Assembly: GCF_006636205.1 (NCBI RefSeq)
Contig: NZ_VIGB01000003.1
Location: forward strand, 6,698,501 to 6,762,500
Reading direction: 5' to 3'
DNA length: 64,000 nucleotides
From: Kitasatospora acidiphila
Lineage (GTDB): Bacteria > Actinomycetota > Actinomycetes > Streptomycetales > Streptomycetaceae
In this document: one piece after another, positions 44,398-53,763 of the stretch
Layout: each line of letters starts with the position of its first letter
Position numbering within the stretch: the first letter of the stretch is position 1
Made by a program: the position numbers and the translations under genes
Notes under the pieces: generated by a model
Database searches by the model: none
Seen by the model: the letters and a program-made list of their open reading frames with translations, nothing else
Told to the model about the DNA's origin: nothing

Positions 44398-44722
44398 CGC
44401 GGCCCGTACATGATGACGGCGACCCCGGCCAGGCAGATCGCGGCGCCGATCAGGTCGTAGCGGGTCGGCCGGAAGCCGTCGGCGACCACGCCCCAGGCGA
44501 GCGAGCCCGCCACGAAGACGCCGCCGTACGCGGCCAGCACCCGGCCGAAGTGGCTGTCCGGCTGCAGGGTGGCCACGAAGCCGTACGCCCGAGCGTCACC
44601 ACGCCGGCCCCGATCCAGGCCCAGCCCCGGTGCTCCCGGACGCCCTGCCACACCAACCAGGCGCCACCGATCTCCAGCAGGGCGGAGAGCAGGAACAGCA
44701 CGATGGAGCGGGCGACGGTCAT
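44391..44722 (-). CDS. YnfA/UPF0060 membrane protein, one frame break
   Basis: Four-helix inner-membrane protein of about 110 residues, related to small multidrug resistance folds. MTVARSIVLFLLSALLEIGG and AWLVWQGVREHRGWAWIGAG come from one frame. After a missing G near 44590 the other frame gives AYGFVATLQPDSHFGRVLAA, YGGVFVAGSLAWGVVADGFR and RYDLIGAAICLAGVAVIMYG. All parts match YnfA, and the LQPD-x-FGR-x-xAAYGG motif is diagnostic. The function of the family is not firmly established; cation or drug efflux has been suggested for relatives. Confidence 0.87.
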
Positions 44723-44891
44723 GACCAGCGAGTTTACGGTGTGCCCCGGGGCGGGACGGCGGGACGGCGAGGGGCGGTACGCCCGGACAGGCGGACGGGC
44801 CCGGTCGGGTCGGGGGGCTCATGCGGTCGGGACGCGGGCGCACGGACGGTGAGAGGGCAACCAGTTCCGCACCGACGCGGGAGGTTCCCCC

Positions 44892-45925
44892 ATGCGGGCG
44901 TCCGCACTGCCGCAGGCGTTCAGCCGACGGCACCAGGCCGACCAGCCGGCCGCGTTCGATCGCGCGGTCCAGATCGGCCCGTGCCACTATCCGGCCCTGG
45001 TGCGGGTCGGCCGAAGCGCGGGGGACAGCCTGACCGAGGCCGTCTGCGGCCTGGGTGGGGAGCGCTTCCTGGTGGTCGCGGCGAGCGGGGCACCGGCACG
45101 GCAGGTCGCCGAGACGGTGGCCGCGCTGGCCCCGGTCGGCAAGGTGCTGGTGCTGTGCGGTGAGCAGGCGGCGCTGCGGCTGCCCGCGCCGACGGCGGAC
45201 ACGGTGGTGGTCGCGGTCGGCGGTCGGCGGACCGTGCTCTCGGTGCTCGGGTGGGCCCGCCGGAGCCGAGTGGTGTCCGTGCCGACCACGCTCGCGGCGA
45301 TGTGCGACGCGTCCGTGCTGGACGCGGGCGGCCCGAGCGGCCCGGGTAGCCGGCGCGGCCCGAGCGGCCCGGACGGACCTCGGGCGCCCGCGCTGCTGTG
45401 GTGTCGGCCCGACCTGCTGGAAGGCCCGCAGCACGCGGGGCTGTACCCGCTGCTGCGCGATGTGCTGGCCATCTGCCCCTACCACTACGAGTCGGTGGCC
45501 CGGCGGCTGCGTGCGGACGGACGGTATGAGCCGGCCGTGCTCGCCTCGTTCGTGGCGCTCTGCCTGGAGGCACAGGCCGGGGTGCTCACCTTCGACCCGT
45601 TCGGCCGGGGCCCGGGCTCCGTGCTCCGCTACGGGCAGGGCACCGCGCAGGGTCTGCTGCTGGCGGCGCGGCTGGCCGAGCGGCTCGGGCTGCTGGACGC
45701 CGCCGGGGCGGCCGCCCACCTGCGGTTGCTGGCCGCGGCGGGGCTGCCCACCGAGCTCGGGCGAAAGGCCGCGGCAGCACGGGAGTTGGTGTTGCTGCGG
45801 GCGCTCGGGAACCCCGGGTGGCCGGCGGATCGATGCTGACCGCCGTCTCGCCGGACGACGTCGACGCGCTGCGCCCGATCGAGCAGCCCGCGGTCCCGGT
45901 GGCACGGGCCGCGCTGGTGGCATAA
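44892..45925 (+). CDS. 3-Dehydroquinate-synthase-like protein without metal ligands
   Basis: About 344 residues with the sugar-phosphate-cyclase (AroB) fold: KVLVLCGEQAALRLP, TVVVAVGGRRTVLS with the NAD loop shortened, VVSVPTTLAAMCDASVLDAG, and the all-helical C-terminal half ending LLAAAGLPTELGRKAA. The AroB metal residues are gone: GLAEVIKYG is GLYPLLRDVLA, GHTxGHA is PFGRGPG, and HGEA is YGQGTA. So it cannot be an ordinary dehydroquinate synthase. The frame ends at 45839, but a one-base change near 45825-45835 continues it as MLTAVSPDDVDALRP to the stop at 45925. It lies just upstream of the RppA chimera. Confidence 0.6.
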
Positions 45926-45959
45926 CCGGGAGCCCTCGCGCAACCCGGAGCCCTCCCGC
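45924..45959 (+). repeat. 18-bp tandem duplication at a stop codon
   Basis: AACCGGGAGCCCTCGCGC (45924-45941) is followed by AACCCGGAGCCCTCCCGC (45942-45959). The first unit begins inside the TAA stop. Confidence 0.6.
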
Positions 45960-46100
45960 CGGCGGGGCTCCCAGCGCGCGGGCCCCTGTGACCGCCGCCC
46001 CAGGACCCGGGCATGGCCGTACTCCCGTGCGATTGGGACATCAGGACGGCGACCGTGGACACCACGAGAACCCGACCCCCGTCCCAGCTTGGAGGGCACC

Positions 46101-47392
46101 GTGCCCACCCTGTGCAAGCCCGCCGTCGCAGTGCCGGAGAACGTCATCACCGTCGAGCAGACGCTGGAGTTCGCCGAGCGCATGCACGCCGACAACCCCC
46201 AACTGCCCCTGGCACTGCGCCTCATCCGCAACACCGGCGTCCAGAAGCGCCACATCGTCCAGCCGATCGAGCAGACGCTGGCGCACCCGGGCTTCGAGGA
46301 GCGCAACCGCGTCTACGAGGTGGAGTCCAAGAAGCGCACCCCGGCCGTGATCACGTCGGCGCTCGCCAACGCGGACCTGACCGTTCGCGACATCGACGCC
46401 ATCATCTACGTGTCGTGCACCGGCTTCATGATGCCCTCGCTCACCGCCTGGCTCATCAACGAGCTCGGTTTCCGCTCCGACACCCGGCAGATCCCGATCG
46501 CCCAACTCGGCTGCGCCGCAGGCGGTGCCGCCATCAACCGGGCGCATGACTTCTGCCGGGCCTACCCGGACAAGAACGTCCTGATCGTCTCCTGCGAGCT
46601 GTGCTCGCTGTGCTACCAGCCCGCCGACGCCGGCGTCGGCAACCTGCTGTCGGACGGCCTGTTCGGCGATGCGGTGGCGGCCGCCGTGGTGCGCGGCAGC
46701 GGCGGCACCGGGATGTCCCTGGAGCACAACGGCTCCTACCTGATCCCGCACACCGAGGACTGGATCTCCTACGCGGTGCGCGCCACCGGCTTCCACTTCC
46801 AACTGGACCGCCGGGTGCCCGGCACCATGGAGCCGCTCGCCCCGGTGATGCGCGAGCTGGCCGCCGGGCACGGCTGGGACGCCGGTGACCTGGGCTTCTA
46901 CATCATCCACGCCGGTGGGCCCCGCATCCTGGACGACCTGAGCAAGTACCTCGGCGTCGACCCCGAGGCGTTCTTCACCGACGCCTTCGGAACCGAAGTC
47001 GCCTACCGCACCGGCCCGTTCAGCGACCCTGACGGCGACTGGACGGCCCGGCAGCTCGGCGTGCACCCGCGCGCCGAACTGCGGATCGCGATGCTGCGCC
47101 TCGGCGGCGGCCTGCAACTGGAACTCTTCGAGTACCAGGCCCCGGGCCAGCGCCGGGAGTGGCCGAAGAACAGCGACTGGGGCGGCCACCACCTGGCCTT
47201 CCAGGTCGCGGACATCGACGCCGAGGTGGCCCGGCTGGCCGCCCACCCGGGCGTGCGGGTGCTCGGTGAGGTGGACACCGTCTCCGAGGGCCCGATCAAG
47301 GGCACCCGCTGGGTCTACCTCACCGCCCCTGGGGGATGCAGCTCGAACTGGTAACCCCGACAAGCGTGTCGAACGGAGGAGAGGAACCGTGA
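46101..47392 (+). CDS. rppA: Chimera of truncated RppA (type III PKS) and VOC protein
   Basis: Residues 1-291 are 1,3,6,8-tetrahydroxynaphthalene synthase (RppA), which condenses five malonyl-CoA to the precursor of flaviolin and melanin pigments. Cys138 (AQLGCAAGG) and His270 (YIIHAGGP) are in their expected positions. After DPEAF (46973) the frame continues without a stop as FTDAFGTEVAYRTGPFSDPD, a VOC protein lacking its first ~20 residues, to WVYLTAP. The PKS therefore lost its last ~60 residues and catalytic Asn303. A one-base loss near 47327-47333 hides the VOC end (WGMQLELV), which would stop at 47392 overlapping the next GTG. Start GTG 46101 after GGAGGG. Confidence 0.85.
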
Positions 47393-48951
47393 CCGACATC
47401 TGGGCCGCCAACGCCCCGCCGCTGGTGACCGCTCGCCGGGACCGCTACGACGCCGACGTCGTGATCATCGGCTCCGGGGCCGGCGGCGCCACCACGGCCT
47501 GGGCGCTGGCCGGCAGCGGCGCCCGCGTCCTGGTCCTGGAGCGCGGCGGATTCCTGCCGCGCGAGCCGGAGAACTGGTCGCCGCAGGCCGTCTTCGGCGA
47601 GCAGCTCTACCACAACGCCGAACCCTGGCGCACCCCGCGCGGCAAGCGCTTCGTCTCCGCCGCGCACTACTACGTCGGCGGCACCACCAAGGTCTACGGC
47701 GCGAGCCTGCCCCGGCTGCGGGAGAGCGACTTCGGCGCGGTCGAGCACTACGAAGGCACCTCGCCCGCCTGGCCGTTCGGCTACGCGGAACTGGAGCCGT
47801 TCTACGCCGAGGCCGAGCGGCTCTACCGGGTGCACGGCCACCAGCACGGCGCCGAGCGGCCGGGCGACCCGACCGCGCCGCCGCGCTCCGGCCCGTTCCC
47901 GCACCCGCCCGTCGAGCACGAGCCCTATGTGGCCGACCTGGAGCGGCGGCTGCGCCGGCAGGGCCTGCACCCCTTCCCGCTGGAACTCGGCATCGACCTC
48001 GCCCCCGGCCGCTCCTGCCTGCGCTGCGGCACCTGCGACGGGTTCCCGTGCCGGGTCGGCGCCAAGAGCGACGCCGAGACCCGGGCACTGCGCCCCGCGC
48101 TGCGCCGCGGCAACGTCCGCCTGCTGACCCACACCCGGGTCACCCGGCTGGACACCGACCGGGCCGGCCGGGCCGTGACCACCGTGCACGCCCTGCGCGA
48201 GGGCCGCCCGGTGACGGTGACCGCCGGCCGGGTGGTGCTCTCCGCCGGCGCGATCAACTCGGCCGCCCTGATGCTGCGTTCGGCGAACGAGCAGTATCCG
48301 GACGGCCTGGCGAACGGCTCCGGCCTGGTGGGCCGCAACCTGATGCTGCACAACAGCAGTGTGGTGGTGGCGGTGGATCCGCGCCGACGCAACCCGGTCA
48401 CCTTCCAGAAGACGCTGGCCGTCAACGACTACTACCACTCCGGCCCCAGCGGCCGGTATCCGCTCGGCAACCTGCAACTGATGGGCAAGGTGCGCCCCGA
48501 GATGCTGCCCGGCGCCTGCCCCCACGGGCTGCGGGCCGGGCTCACCGCGCATAGCCTCGACTGGTGGGTGATGTCGGAGGACCTGCCCGACCCGGACAAC
48601 CGGGTCACCCTGGCGCCCGACGGCCAGATCGTGCTGCGCCGCGAGCCGACCAACCGGCGCGCCCACCGCGAACTGCTGCGGGCCGCCCGGCGGATGCTGC
48701 ACCGAGCCGGTTATCCGCTGGTGCTCGCCCACCGGATGGGCATCGACGCGACCGGCCACCAGTGCGGCACCACGGTCGCCGGGCTGGACGAGGCACGCTC
48801 GGTGCTCGACCCGCTCTGCCGCAGCCACCAGCTGCGCAACCTCTATGTGGTGGACGGCGGATTCTTCCCGTCCTCCGCCGCCGTCAACCCGACCCTGACC
48901 ATCGCGGCCCAAGCCCTGCGCGCCGCCCGACTGGGTGGACTGCTCGACTGA
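47389..48951 (+). CDS. GMC-family oxidoreductase
   Basis: 520-residue flavoenzyme. The FAD fold is DVVIIGSGAGGATTAWALAG (about 24-43) with VLVLERGGFLPREP. A middle cysteine motif CLRCGTCDGFPCRVGAK is characteristic of one GMC subgroup. The C-terminal flavin loop is YVVDGGFFPSSAAVNPTLTI. GMC enzymes oxidise alcohols, sugars or sterols. The GTG start overlaps the restored stop of the VOC gene (GTGA), and the next gene is an alcohol dehydrogenase, so VOC-GMC-ADH looks like one catabolic or biosynthetic operon. The substrate is unknown; an aromatic alcohol is plausible by analogy. Confidence 0.88.
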   Translation: MTDIWAANAPPLVTARRDRYDADVVIIGSGAGGATTAWALAGSGARVLVLERGGFLPREPENWSPQAVFGEQLYHNAEPWRTPRGKRFVSAAHYYVGGTTKVYGASLPRLRESDFGAVEHYEGTSPAWPFGYAELEPFYAEAERLYRVHGHQHGAERPGDPTAPPRSGPFPHPPVEHEPYVADLERRLRRQGLHPFPLELGIDLAPGRSCLRCGTCDGFPCRVGAKSDAETRALRPALRRGNVRLLTHTRVTRLDTDRAGRAVTTVHALREGRPVTVTAGRVVLSAGAINSAALMLRSANEQYPDGLANGSGLVGRNLMLHNSSVVVAVDPRRRNPVTFQKTLAVNDYYHSGPSGRYPLGNLQLMGKVRPEMLPGACPHGLRAGLTAHSLDWWVMSEDLPDPDNRVTLAPDGQIVLRREPTNRRAHRELLRAARRMLHRAGYPLVLAHRMGIDATGHQCGTTVAGLDEARSVLDPLCRSHQLRNLYVVDGGFFPSSAAVNPTLTIAAQALRAARLGGLLD

Positions 48952-49006
48952 TGCATCGTCAATAGTCAAGAAGAGCAAGAGAGTTAGCTAGAGATCTAGG
49001 AGAGTC

Positions 49007-50122
49007 ATGGCTACCGCAACCGCCGCCGTCGCCCGGTCCGCCGGGCAGGCGTTCGGCATCGAGCGGATCCAGCTCGACGCCCCCCGCCCGCACGAGGTGC
49101 TGGTGGAACTGGAGGCCGTCGGAATCTGCCACACCGACCTGAGCGTGCGGGCCGGTCACACTCCGTTCCCGCTGCCCGGCGTGCTCGGCCACGAGGGCGT
49201 CGGCACGGTCGCCGCCGTGGGAGACGCGGTCACCTCGACCACCCGCGGTGAGCGGGTGCTGCTCAGCTTCGACTCCTGCGGTGCCTGCCGTGCCTGCCGG
49301 GAGCTGCGCCCGGTGCAGTGCCTGCACTGGCAGGCGCTCAACCTGTTCGGCGGCCGCCGCCTGGACGGCTCGGCGGTGCTCTGGGACGACACCGGCCGGT
49401 CGCTGCACGGCAAGTTCTTCGGGCAGTCGTCCTTCGCCACCCTGGCACTGGCCTCCGACCGCAACGTGGTGCCGGTGCCCAAGGATCTGCCCGCCGAGGC
49501 GCTGACCCCGTTCGGCTGCGGAGTGCAGACCGGCGCCGGCGCGGTGCTGAACGTGCTGTGCCCCGAACCCGGCCACACGCTCGCCGTCTTCGGAGCCGGC
49601 GGCGTGGGCCTTGCCGCAGTGATGGCCGCCCGGCTCACCGCCGCCACCCGGATCATCGCCGTCGACCTCCACCCCGCCCGCCTGGAGCTGGCCCGCGAAC
49701 TGGGCGCCACCGACACCGTCGACGCCCATGAGCAGGATGCCGTGGCGGCGATCGAGGAGCTGACGGACGGTCATGGCGCCGACCGCGCACTGGAGGCCAG
49801 CGGCGCCCTCCCGGCGCTGCGGCAGGCGGTCACCGCGCTGGCCGTCGGCGGCGTGCTCGGCGTGGCCGGCGCACCGCCGCAGGGCACCGAGCTCGGCATC
49901 GACATCCCGCAGCTGCTGGACCGGGGTCCGCGGATCGTCGGCATCAACCAGGGCGCCAGCCTGCCGCAGCGGTTCCTGCCCGCGCTGGTGGAGCTGTTCC
50001 GCACCGGCCGACTGCCGGTGGACAAGCTGGTCCGCGGCTATCCCTTCGACCAGATCGAACGGGCCGCCGAGGACGCATTGTCCGGAGCGGTCGTCAAACC
50101 CGTGCTGCAGATGAGCGGATAG
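49007..50122 (+). CDS. Zinc-dependent alcohol dehydrogenase
   Basis: Medium-chain dehydrogenase of 371 residues close to aryl-alcohol dehydrogenases. The catalytic zinc ligands are Cys in AVGICHTDLSVRAGH and His/Glu in GHEGVG; the structural zinc loop DSCGACRACRELRPVQC is present. The coenzyme loop is AVFGAGGVGLAAVMAA, with an acidic residue after the next strand (IAVDLHPARLE) indicating NAD. It follows the GMC gene by 55 bp of unusually purine-rich DNA that holds GGAGAG before ATG 49007. It likely interconverts an alcohol and aldehyde in the same pathway as the GMC enzyme. Confidence 0.9.
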   Translation: MATATAAVARSAGQAFGIERIQLDAPRPHEVLVELEAVGICHTDLSVRAGHTPFPLPGVLGHEGVGTVAAVGDAVTSTTRGERVLLSFDSCGACRACRELRPVQCLHWQALNLFGGRRLDGSAVLWDDTGRSLHGKFFGQSSFATLALASDRNVVPVPKDLPAEALTPFGCGVQTGAGAVLNVLCPEPGHTLAVFGAGGVGLAAVMAARLTAATRIIAVDLHPARLELARELGATDTVDAHEQDAVAAIEELTDGHGADRALEASGALPALRQAVTALAVGGVLGVAGAPPQGTELGIDIPQLLDRGPRIVGINQGASLPQRFLPALVELFRTGRLPVDKLVRGYPFDQIERAAEDALSGAVVKPVLQMSG

Positions 50123-50152
50123 TTGCCACTTCGTTACTGATAGTGTTCGACC

Positions 50153-51115
50153 GTGGACGAGTCGCACGAAGAACAGCAGTCGCACCAGCAGCCGGGCGGC
50201 GTCGTCCGGGTGCTGCTCGTCGACGACCACCCGCTCTTCCGCGCGGGTCTGCGGGCCGCGCTGGAGAGCGACCCCGGCGTGCTGGTGGTGGGCGAGGCGG
50301 AGTCGGCGGGCGAGGTGCCGGACGCCGTCAAGGCCAACGGGCCCGATGTCGTGATCATGGACATCTCGCTGCCCGACTCCTCCGGACTGGACGCTGCCCG
50401 CAGGCTCGCCGAACTGTCCCCGCAACTGCCCGTCCTGATGCTGACCATGGCCGACGACGACGGCAGCCTGCTCGCCGCCCTCCAGGCCGGCGCCCGCGGC
50501 TACCTGGTCAAGGGCGCCGGGCGCGAGGAGGTGCTGCACGCGGTGCGCACCGTCGCGGCCGGCGGAGCCGTGTTCGGCGCTGACATCGCCGCCCGGATCA
50601 CCACGCTGCTCTCCGGCAGCCGGCTGCGCGACGCCGGACAGCTCTTCCCCTCGCTGACCGCCCGCGAGGCCGAGGTGCTCGACCTGGTCGCCCGGGGCCA
50701 CGACAACCACCGGATCGCCCGCGAGCTGTTCCTCGCCGAGAAGACGGTCCGCAACCACGTCACGCACATCTTCGAGAAGCTCAACGTGGCCACCCGCGCC
50801 GAGGCCGTCGCGCGGGCCCGGGACATGGGCTCGGGGACGCCGGAAACGGCCACTGAGGCAGCTCACTGCGTGTCGTGCGCGCTACTCCCGGTCAGGATCG
50901 GGACCGCGACCTCATGCGGTCGGGACCGCCGGCCACCGAGGATGGGCCCATACCAGCCAGGGGACCCTTTGGAGGGCGGATGTGTGCGGCGACCAGGACA
51001 TCGACCGGGCAGAGCGCGGGACCTCGCAACGGCGCAGTGCCACCCGGCACCGGCGGGACCGGTAGCGCGGCGCCGCCCGGCGCGCCCGCCGGAGCCTACG
51101 GCGTCTTCGGGCTGA
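50153..51115 (+). CDS. NarL/LuxR-type response regulator, end uncertain
   Basis: Receiver domain from about 18 to 135 (VRVLLVDDHPLFRAGLRAAL, phospho-acceptor Asp in VVIMDISLPDSSG, conserved Lys in GYLVKGAG), then a LuxR-type HTH (LTAREAEVLDLVARGHDNHR, KTVRNHVTHIFEKLNV). The natural end is near ARDMGSG (~residue 228). The frame instead runs about 85 low-complexity residues further to 51115, overlapping the kinase gene. A one-base loss near 50840 would place a TGA at about 50855, the likely true stop. Partner of the adjacent histidine kinase. Confidence 0.85.
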   Translation: MDESHEEQQSHQQPGGVVRVLLVDDHPLFRAGLRAALESDPGVLVVGEAESAGEVPDAVKANGPDVVIMDISLPDSSGLDAARRLAELSPQLPVLMLTMADDDGSLLAALQAGARGYLVKGAGREEVLHAVRTVAAGGAVFGADIAARITTLLSGSRLRDAGQLFPSLTAREAEVLDLVARGHDNHRIARELFLAEKTVRNHVTHIFEKLNVATRAEAVARARDMGSGTPETATEAAHCVSCALLPVRIGTATSCGRDRRPPRMGPYQPGDPLEGGCVRRPGHRPGRARDLATAQCHPAPAGPVARRRPARPPEPTASSG

Positions 51116-53251
51116 CCCTGCTGCTGGGGCTCGGCTGGGTGGTGCTGGCGCTCACCCACCTCGACGACCACGCGCGCAACGCCGACCTCCCCTACTCCTG
51201 GGGAACGCTGCTGCTCAGCTTCGGCCTGGGGCTGTCCGGGCTGTTCATCCTCGCCCACCGCTCCGGCCACCCGCTGGGACGGCTGCTGTCGGCCGTCGGC
51301 CTGCTCACCATCGCGGGCCGGTTCCTGCTCTTCCTGTTCTCGGTCACCCGGGCCGGCTCCGGCTGGCTCGACCTCGGCATGCTGGTGCTGATCACCAGCG
51401 CCGCCGCGCTGATCTTCGCACTGCTGGCCCTGCCGCTCTGGTTTCCCGACGGGCGGCTGCCCGGCGGCCGGATCGGCCGCGGCTACCTGGCGCTGCTGGC
51501 CCTGTGGAGCATCGTCCAGGGCTACTACGACCACGCAGGCACCCGCGCCTTCTACGGCGCGCACAACCCGCTGCGGCACGGCGACTGGGCCCGGCTGCAC
51601 ACCCGGCTCGCCGATGCGCTGGACGGCCGGGTCTTCTGGATCGACCTGGCGCTGGTCCTGCTCGGCCTGCTGGTGGCCGCGGTCCGCTGGTGGCGCTCGC
51701 CCGGCGCCCGACCCCAGCAGTGGCTGGTGCTGCTGCCCTGGGGCATCTGGGTGACCCTCACCTTCGTCTACAGCAAGCTGAACCCCACCACCCTCGGGTA
51801 CTTCATCCTCTACTCGGTGGTCGCCGCCATCTGGCCGCTGGCCCCGGCCCTCGGCTTCGCCAGGGACCGCTCCTGGCAACTCGACCGGCAGACCAGGCGG
51901 GTCCTCACCAGCTTCACCCTGCTCGCGCTGCTGATCTTCGGATACTTCGTCCTCGCACTCGAACTGCCAAAGATGCTGCCGCGCGCCGACAGCGCCGACG
52001 CCCAGCTGATGGCGGGGTGCGCGCTGCTCGTCGGCGTACTGCTGCGGCCCACCACCCGCCTGGTCAGCCGGGCGGTGGAGCGCTTCTACTACGGAGAGCG
52101 GGCCCGCCCGTACCAGGTGGCCCGCAAGCTCGCCGAGCGGCTCAGCCAGGCGGCCGGCACCACCGAGGCACCGTCCCTGCTCTGCCAGACGGCGGTGGGC
52201 AACCTGGGCCTGCCGGGCGCCCGGGTCACAGTGGCGACCCGTGGCGGGCCGCGCGAACTGGCCGCCCTCGGGGCGACCGGCCCTGGCGCCGAGGTCTTCC
52301 CGATCGCCTTCGAGGGCGCGGAGATCGGCGAACTGCACGCCCAGCCCCGCTCCGGGCAGCCGCTGCTCGACCGCCAGGACCGCGTGGTGCTGCGCTTCCT
52401 GGTCGACGAGTCGGCACCCGCGATCGCCTCGCTGCGCCTCACCGAGGAACTGCAGAGCAGCCGCAAGCAGCTGGTGCTGGCCCGTGAGGAGGAGCGCAAG
52501 CGGCTGCGCCACGACCTGCACGACGGCCTGGGGCCGGCGCTGTCCGGACTGCGGCTGCAGATCGACACGGCCCGCAGCGGGCTGCCGCCCGAGGGGCGGT
52601 GGCGGCCTCGCTGCGGACCGCCTCGCTGGGCATCGGCACCGCGATCGACGAGCTGCGCCGGATCACCGACGGCCTGGCGCCCGCCGACCTCGGCCGGGTC
52701 GGCCTGACCGGGGCGCTGCGCGAGCTGGCGGGCCGGCTGGACGGCCGCCGGGTGCAGGTGACCATCGAGCTGGCGCCCGACCCGCTGCCGCCGCTGCCGG
52801 CCGCCGTGGAGGTCGCCGCCTACCGGATCAGCGGCGAGGCGCTCAACAACGTGCTGCGGCACTCGGGGCCTCGCGGGCCCGGCTGGCGCTGACGGTGACC
52901 GACCAGGAGGTCTCGGTGGAGGCCAGCGACGACGGCGAGGGCTTCCCGTCGCACAGCACCTCGACGGGGGTGGGACTGCGCTCGATGGCGGAGCGGGCCG
53001 AGGAGCTGGGCGGGAGCTTCACCGCCGCCAATGACGCGCGCGGTGCCGTGGTCCGCGCGGTCTTCCCGCGCGGCACCCCGGCTGAGCGCTTCATCTTTCC
53101 CCGGCTTTCCCCGGCTGTCCCCGGCTGTCACATTCCTGCCCCGATCCAGGACCAGGGGCTCATGCCTTCGGGACGCCGCTGCCGCGATAGTCGACGTATC
53201 GGCCTTGGTCCGACCCCCAAGGACCAAGGTGCGAGGCAAGGAGGAACGTGA
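50980..53251 (+). CDS. Membrane histidine kinase (HisKA_3), two frame breaks
   Basis: Sensor kinase of roughly 700 residues. ATG 50980 follows GGAGGG. About eight N-terminal hydrophobic helices, a GAF-like segment, the dimerisation/phosphorylation helix EEERKRLRHDLHDGLGPALS (His acceptor), then an ATPase domain split over three frames: breaks near 52597 (to GIGTAIDELRRITDGLAP) and 52870 (to RARLALTVTDQEVSVEASDD). The ATPase contains GEALNNVLRHSG and STGVGLRSMAERAEELGG. The true end is probably near 53090-53110 (VRAVFPRGTPAE); the frame formally runs to 53251. Forms a two-component system with the preceding regulator. Confidence 0.8.
53203..53229. promoter_or_regulatory. 9-bp inverted repeat before the small peptide gene
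   Basis: CCTTGGTCC and GGACCAAGG flank a 9-nt spacer and end about 20 bp before the peptide start. It could be an operator of the two-component regulator, or a terminator/attenuator after the kinase gene. Confidence 0.5.
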
Positions 53252-53439
53252 TGACATCCACTGCTGCCGGCCCGATTCAGGTGCCGACCAACAAGGCCGA
53301 CCAGGCCGACGAGCAGTCGCTCCGGACCATGCCGGGCCGCACCGACCCCCAGGGCCCGCAAGAGCCGGTGAAGGAGGGCCAGGCGCCCTCCGGCGGCAGC
53401 CCGGTGGCCGAGGACTGCGAGCCGCTCGAAGGCTGCTGA
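53251..53439 (+). CDS. 62-residue peptide with C-terminal cysteine pair
   Basis: Small protein MTSTAAGPIQVPTNKAD..., rich in Pro, Gly, Gln and Glu, with no hydrophobic segment. The only cysteines are 56 and 62 in the terminal DCEPLEGC. ATG 53251 (after GAGGAAC; a GTG at 53248 is adjacent) overlaps the formal end of the kinase frame as TGATG. A leader-like N-terminus and a short Cys/Glu/Asp-bearing C-terminus recall ribosomal peptide precursors, but no modification enzyme is near and I recognise no family. It could also be a signal or adaptor peptide of the two-component system. A hairpin terminator follows. Confidence 0.5.
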   Translation: MTSTAAGPIQVPTNKADQADEQSLRTMPGRTDPQGPQEPVKEGQAPSGGSPVAEDCEPLEGC

Positions 53440-53451
53440 CCGCTGCTGACC
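53432..53451 (+). repeat. 10-bp duplication spanning the peptide gene stop codon
   Basis: GCTGCTGACC at 53432-53441 contains the real TGA (53437-53439) and is repeated at 53442-53451, followed by a diverged third copy GACCTGACAT. Confidence 0.7.
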
Positions 53452-53501
53452 GACCTGACATCCGAGTCCAGGAGCATTCACACCACAAGAGCATTGCCGA
53501 G

Positions 53502-53535
53502 TCGGCCCCCGCGCTCCCAGCACCGCGGGGGCCGA
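53502..53535 (+). terminator. 12-bp hairpin after the peptide gene
   Basis: TCGGCCCCCGCG and CGCGGGGGCCGA flank a 10-nt loop, about 60 bp after the peptide stop. Strong GC hairpin; terminator likely. Confidence 0.7.
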
Positions 53536-53763
53536 CCCATGCCCGCGCCGCGCACGCTGCCGCCAGCCGGCATCGGTGCTCAATGGGCGGACCCGGAGGG
53601 TCCGTTCACTACATCGCGTTTCGGGGTGCTGGCCAGCAGGTCCATAACCGCGCCCGGGAGGACCGTGAACGGCCGCATCATGCCGTCGTCCTCGTCCTCG
53701 TCCTCGTGCTCCAGGCAGGTGGCAGTGGTACTTGACATCGTCCCGCTCCCGGGGAGGGGGTCC

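Noticed and set aside
46101..46973. Functional THN synthase (RppA)
   Set aside because: Catalytic Asn303 and the C-terminal part of the fold are missing in the open frame.
53251..53439. Mycofactocin or lanthipeptide precursor
   Set aside because: The C-terminus does not match the mycofactocin precursor and no radical SAM, LanM or YcaO gene is in the window. The peptide is reported only as an orphan.
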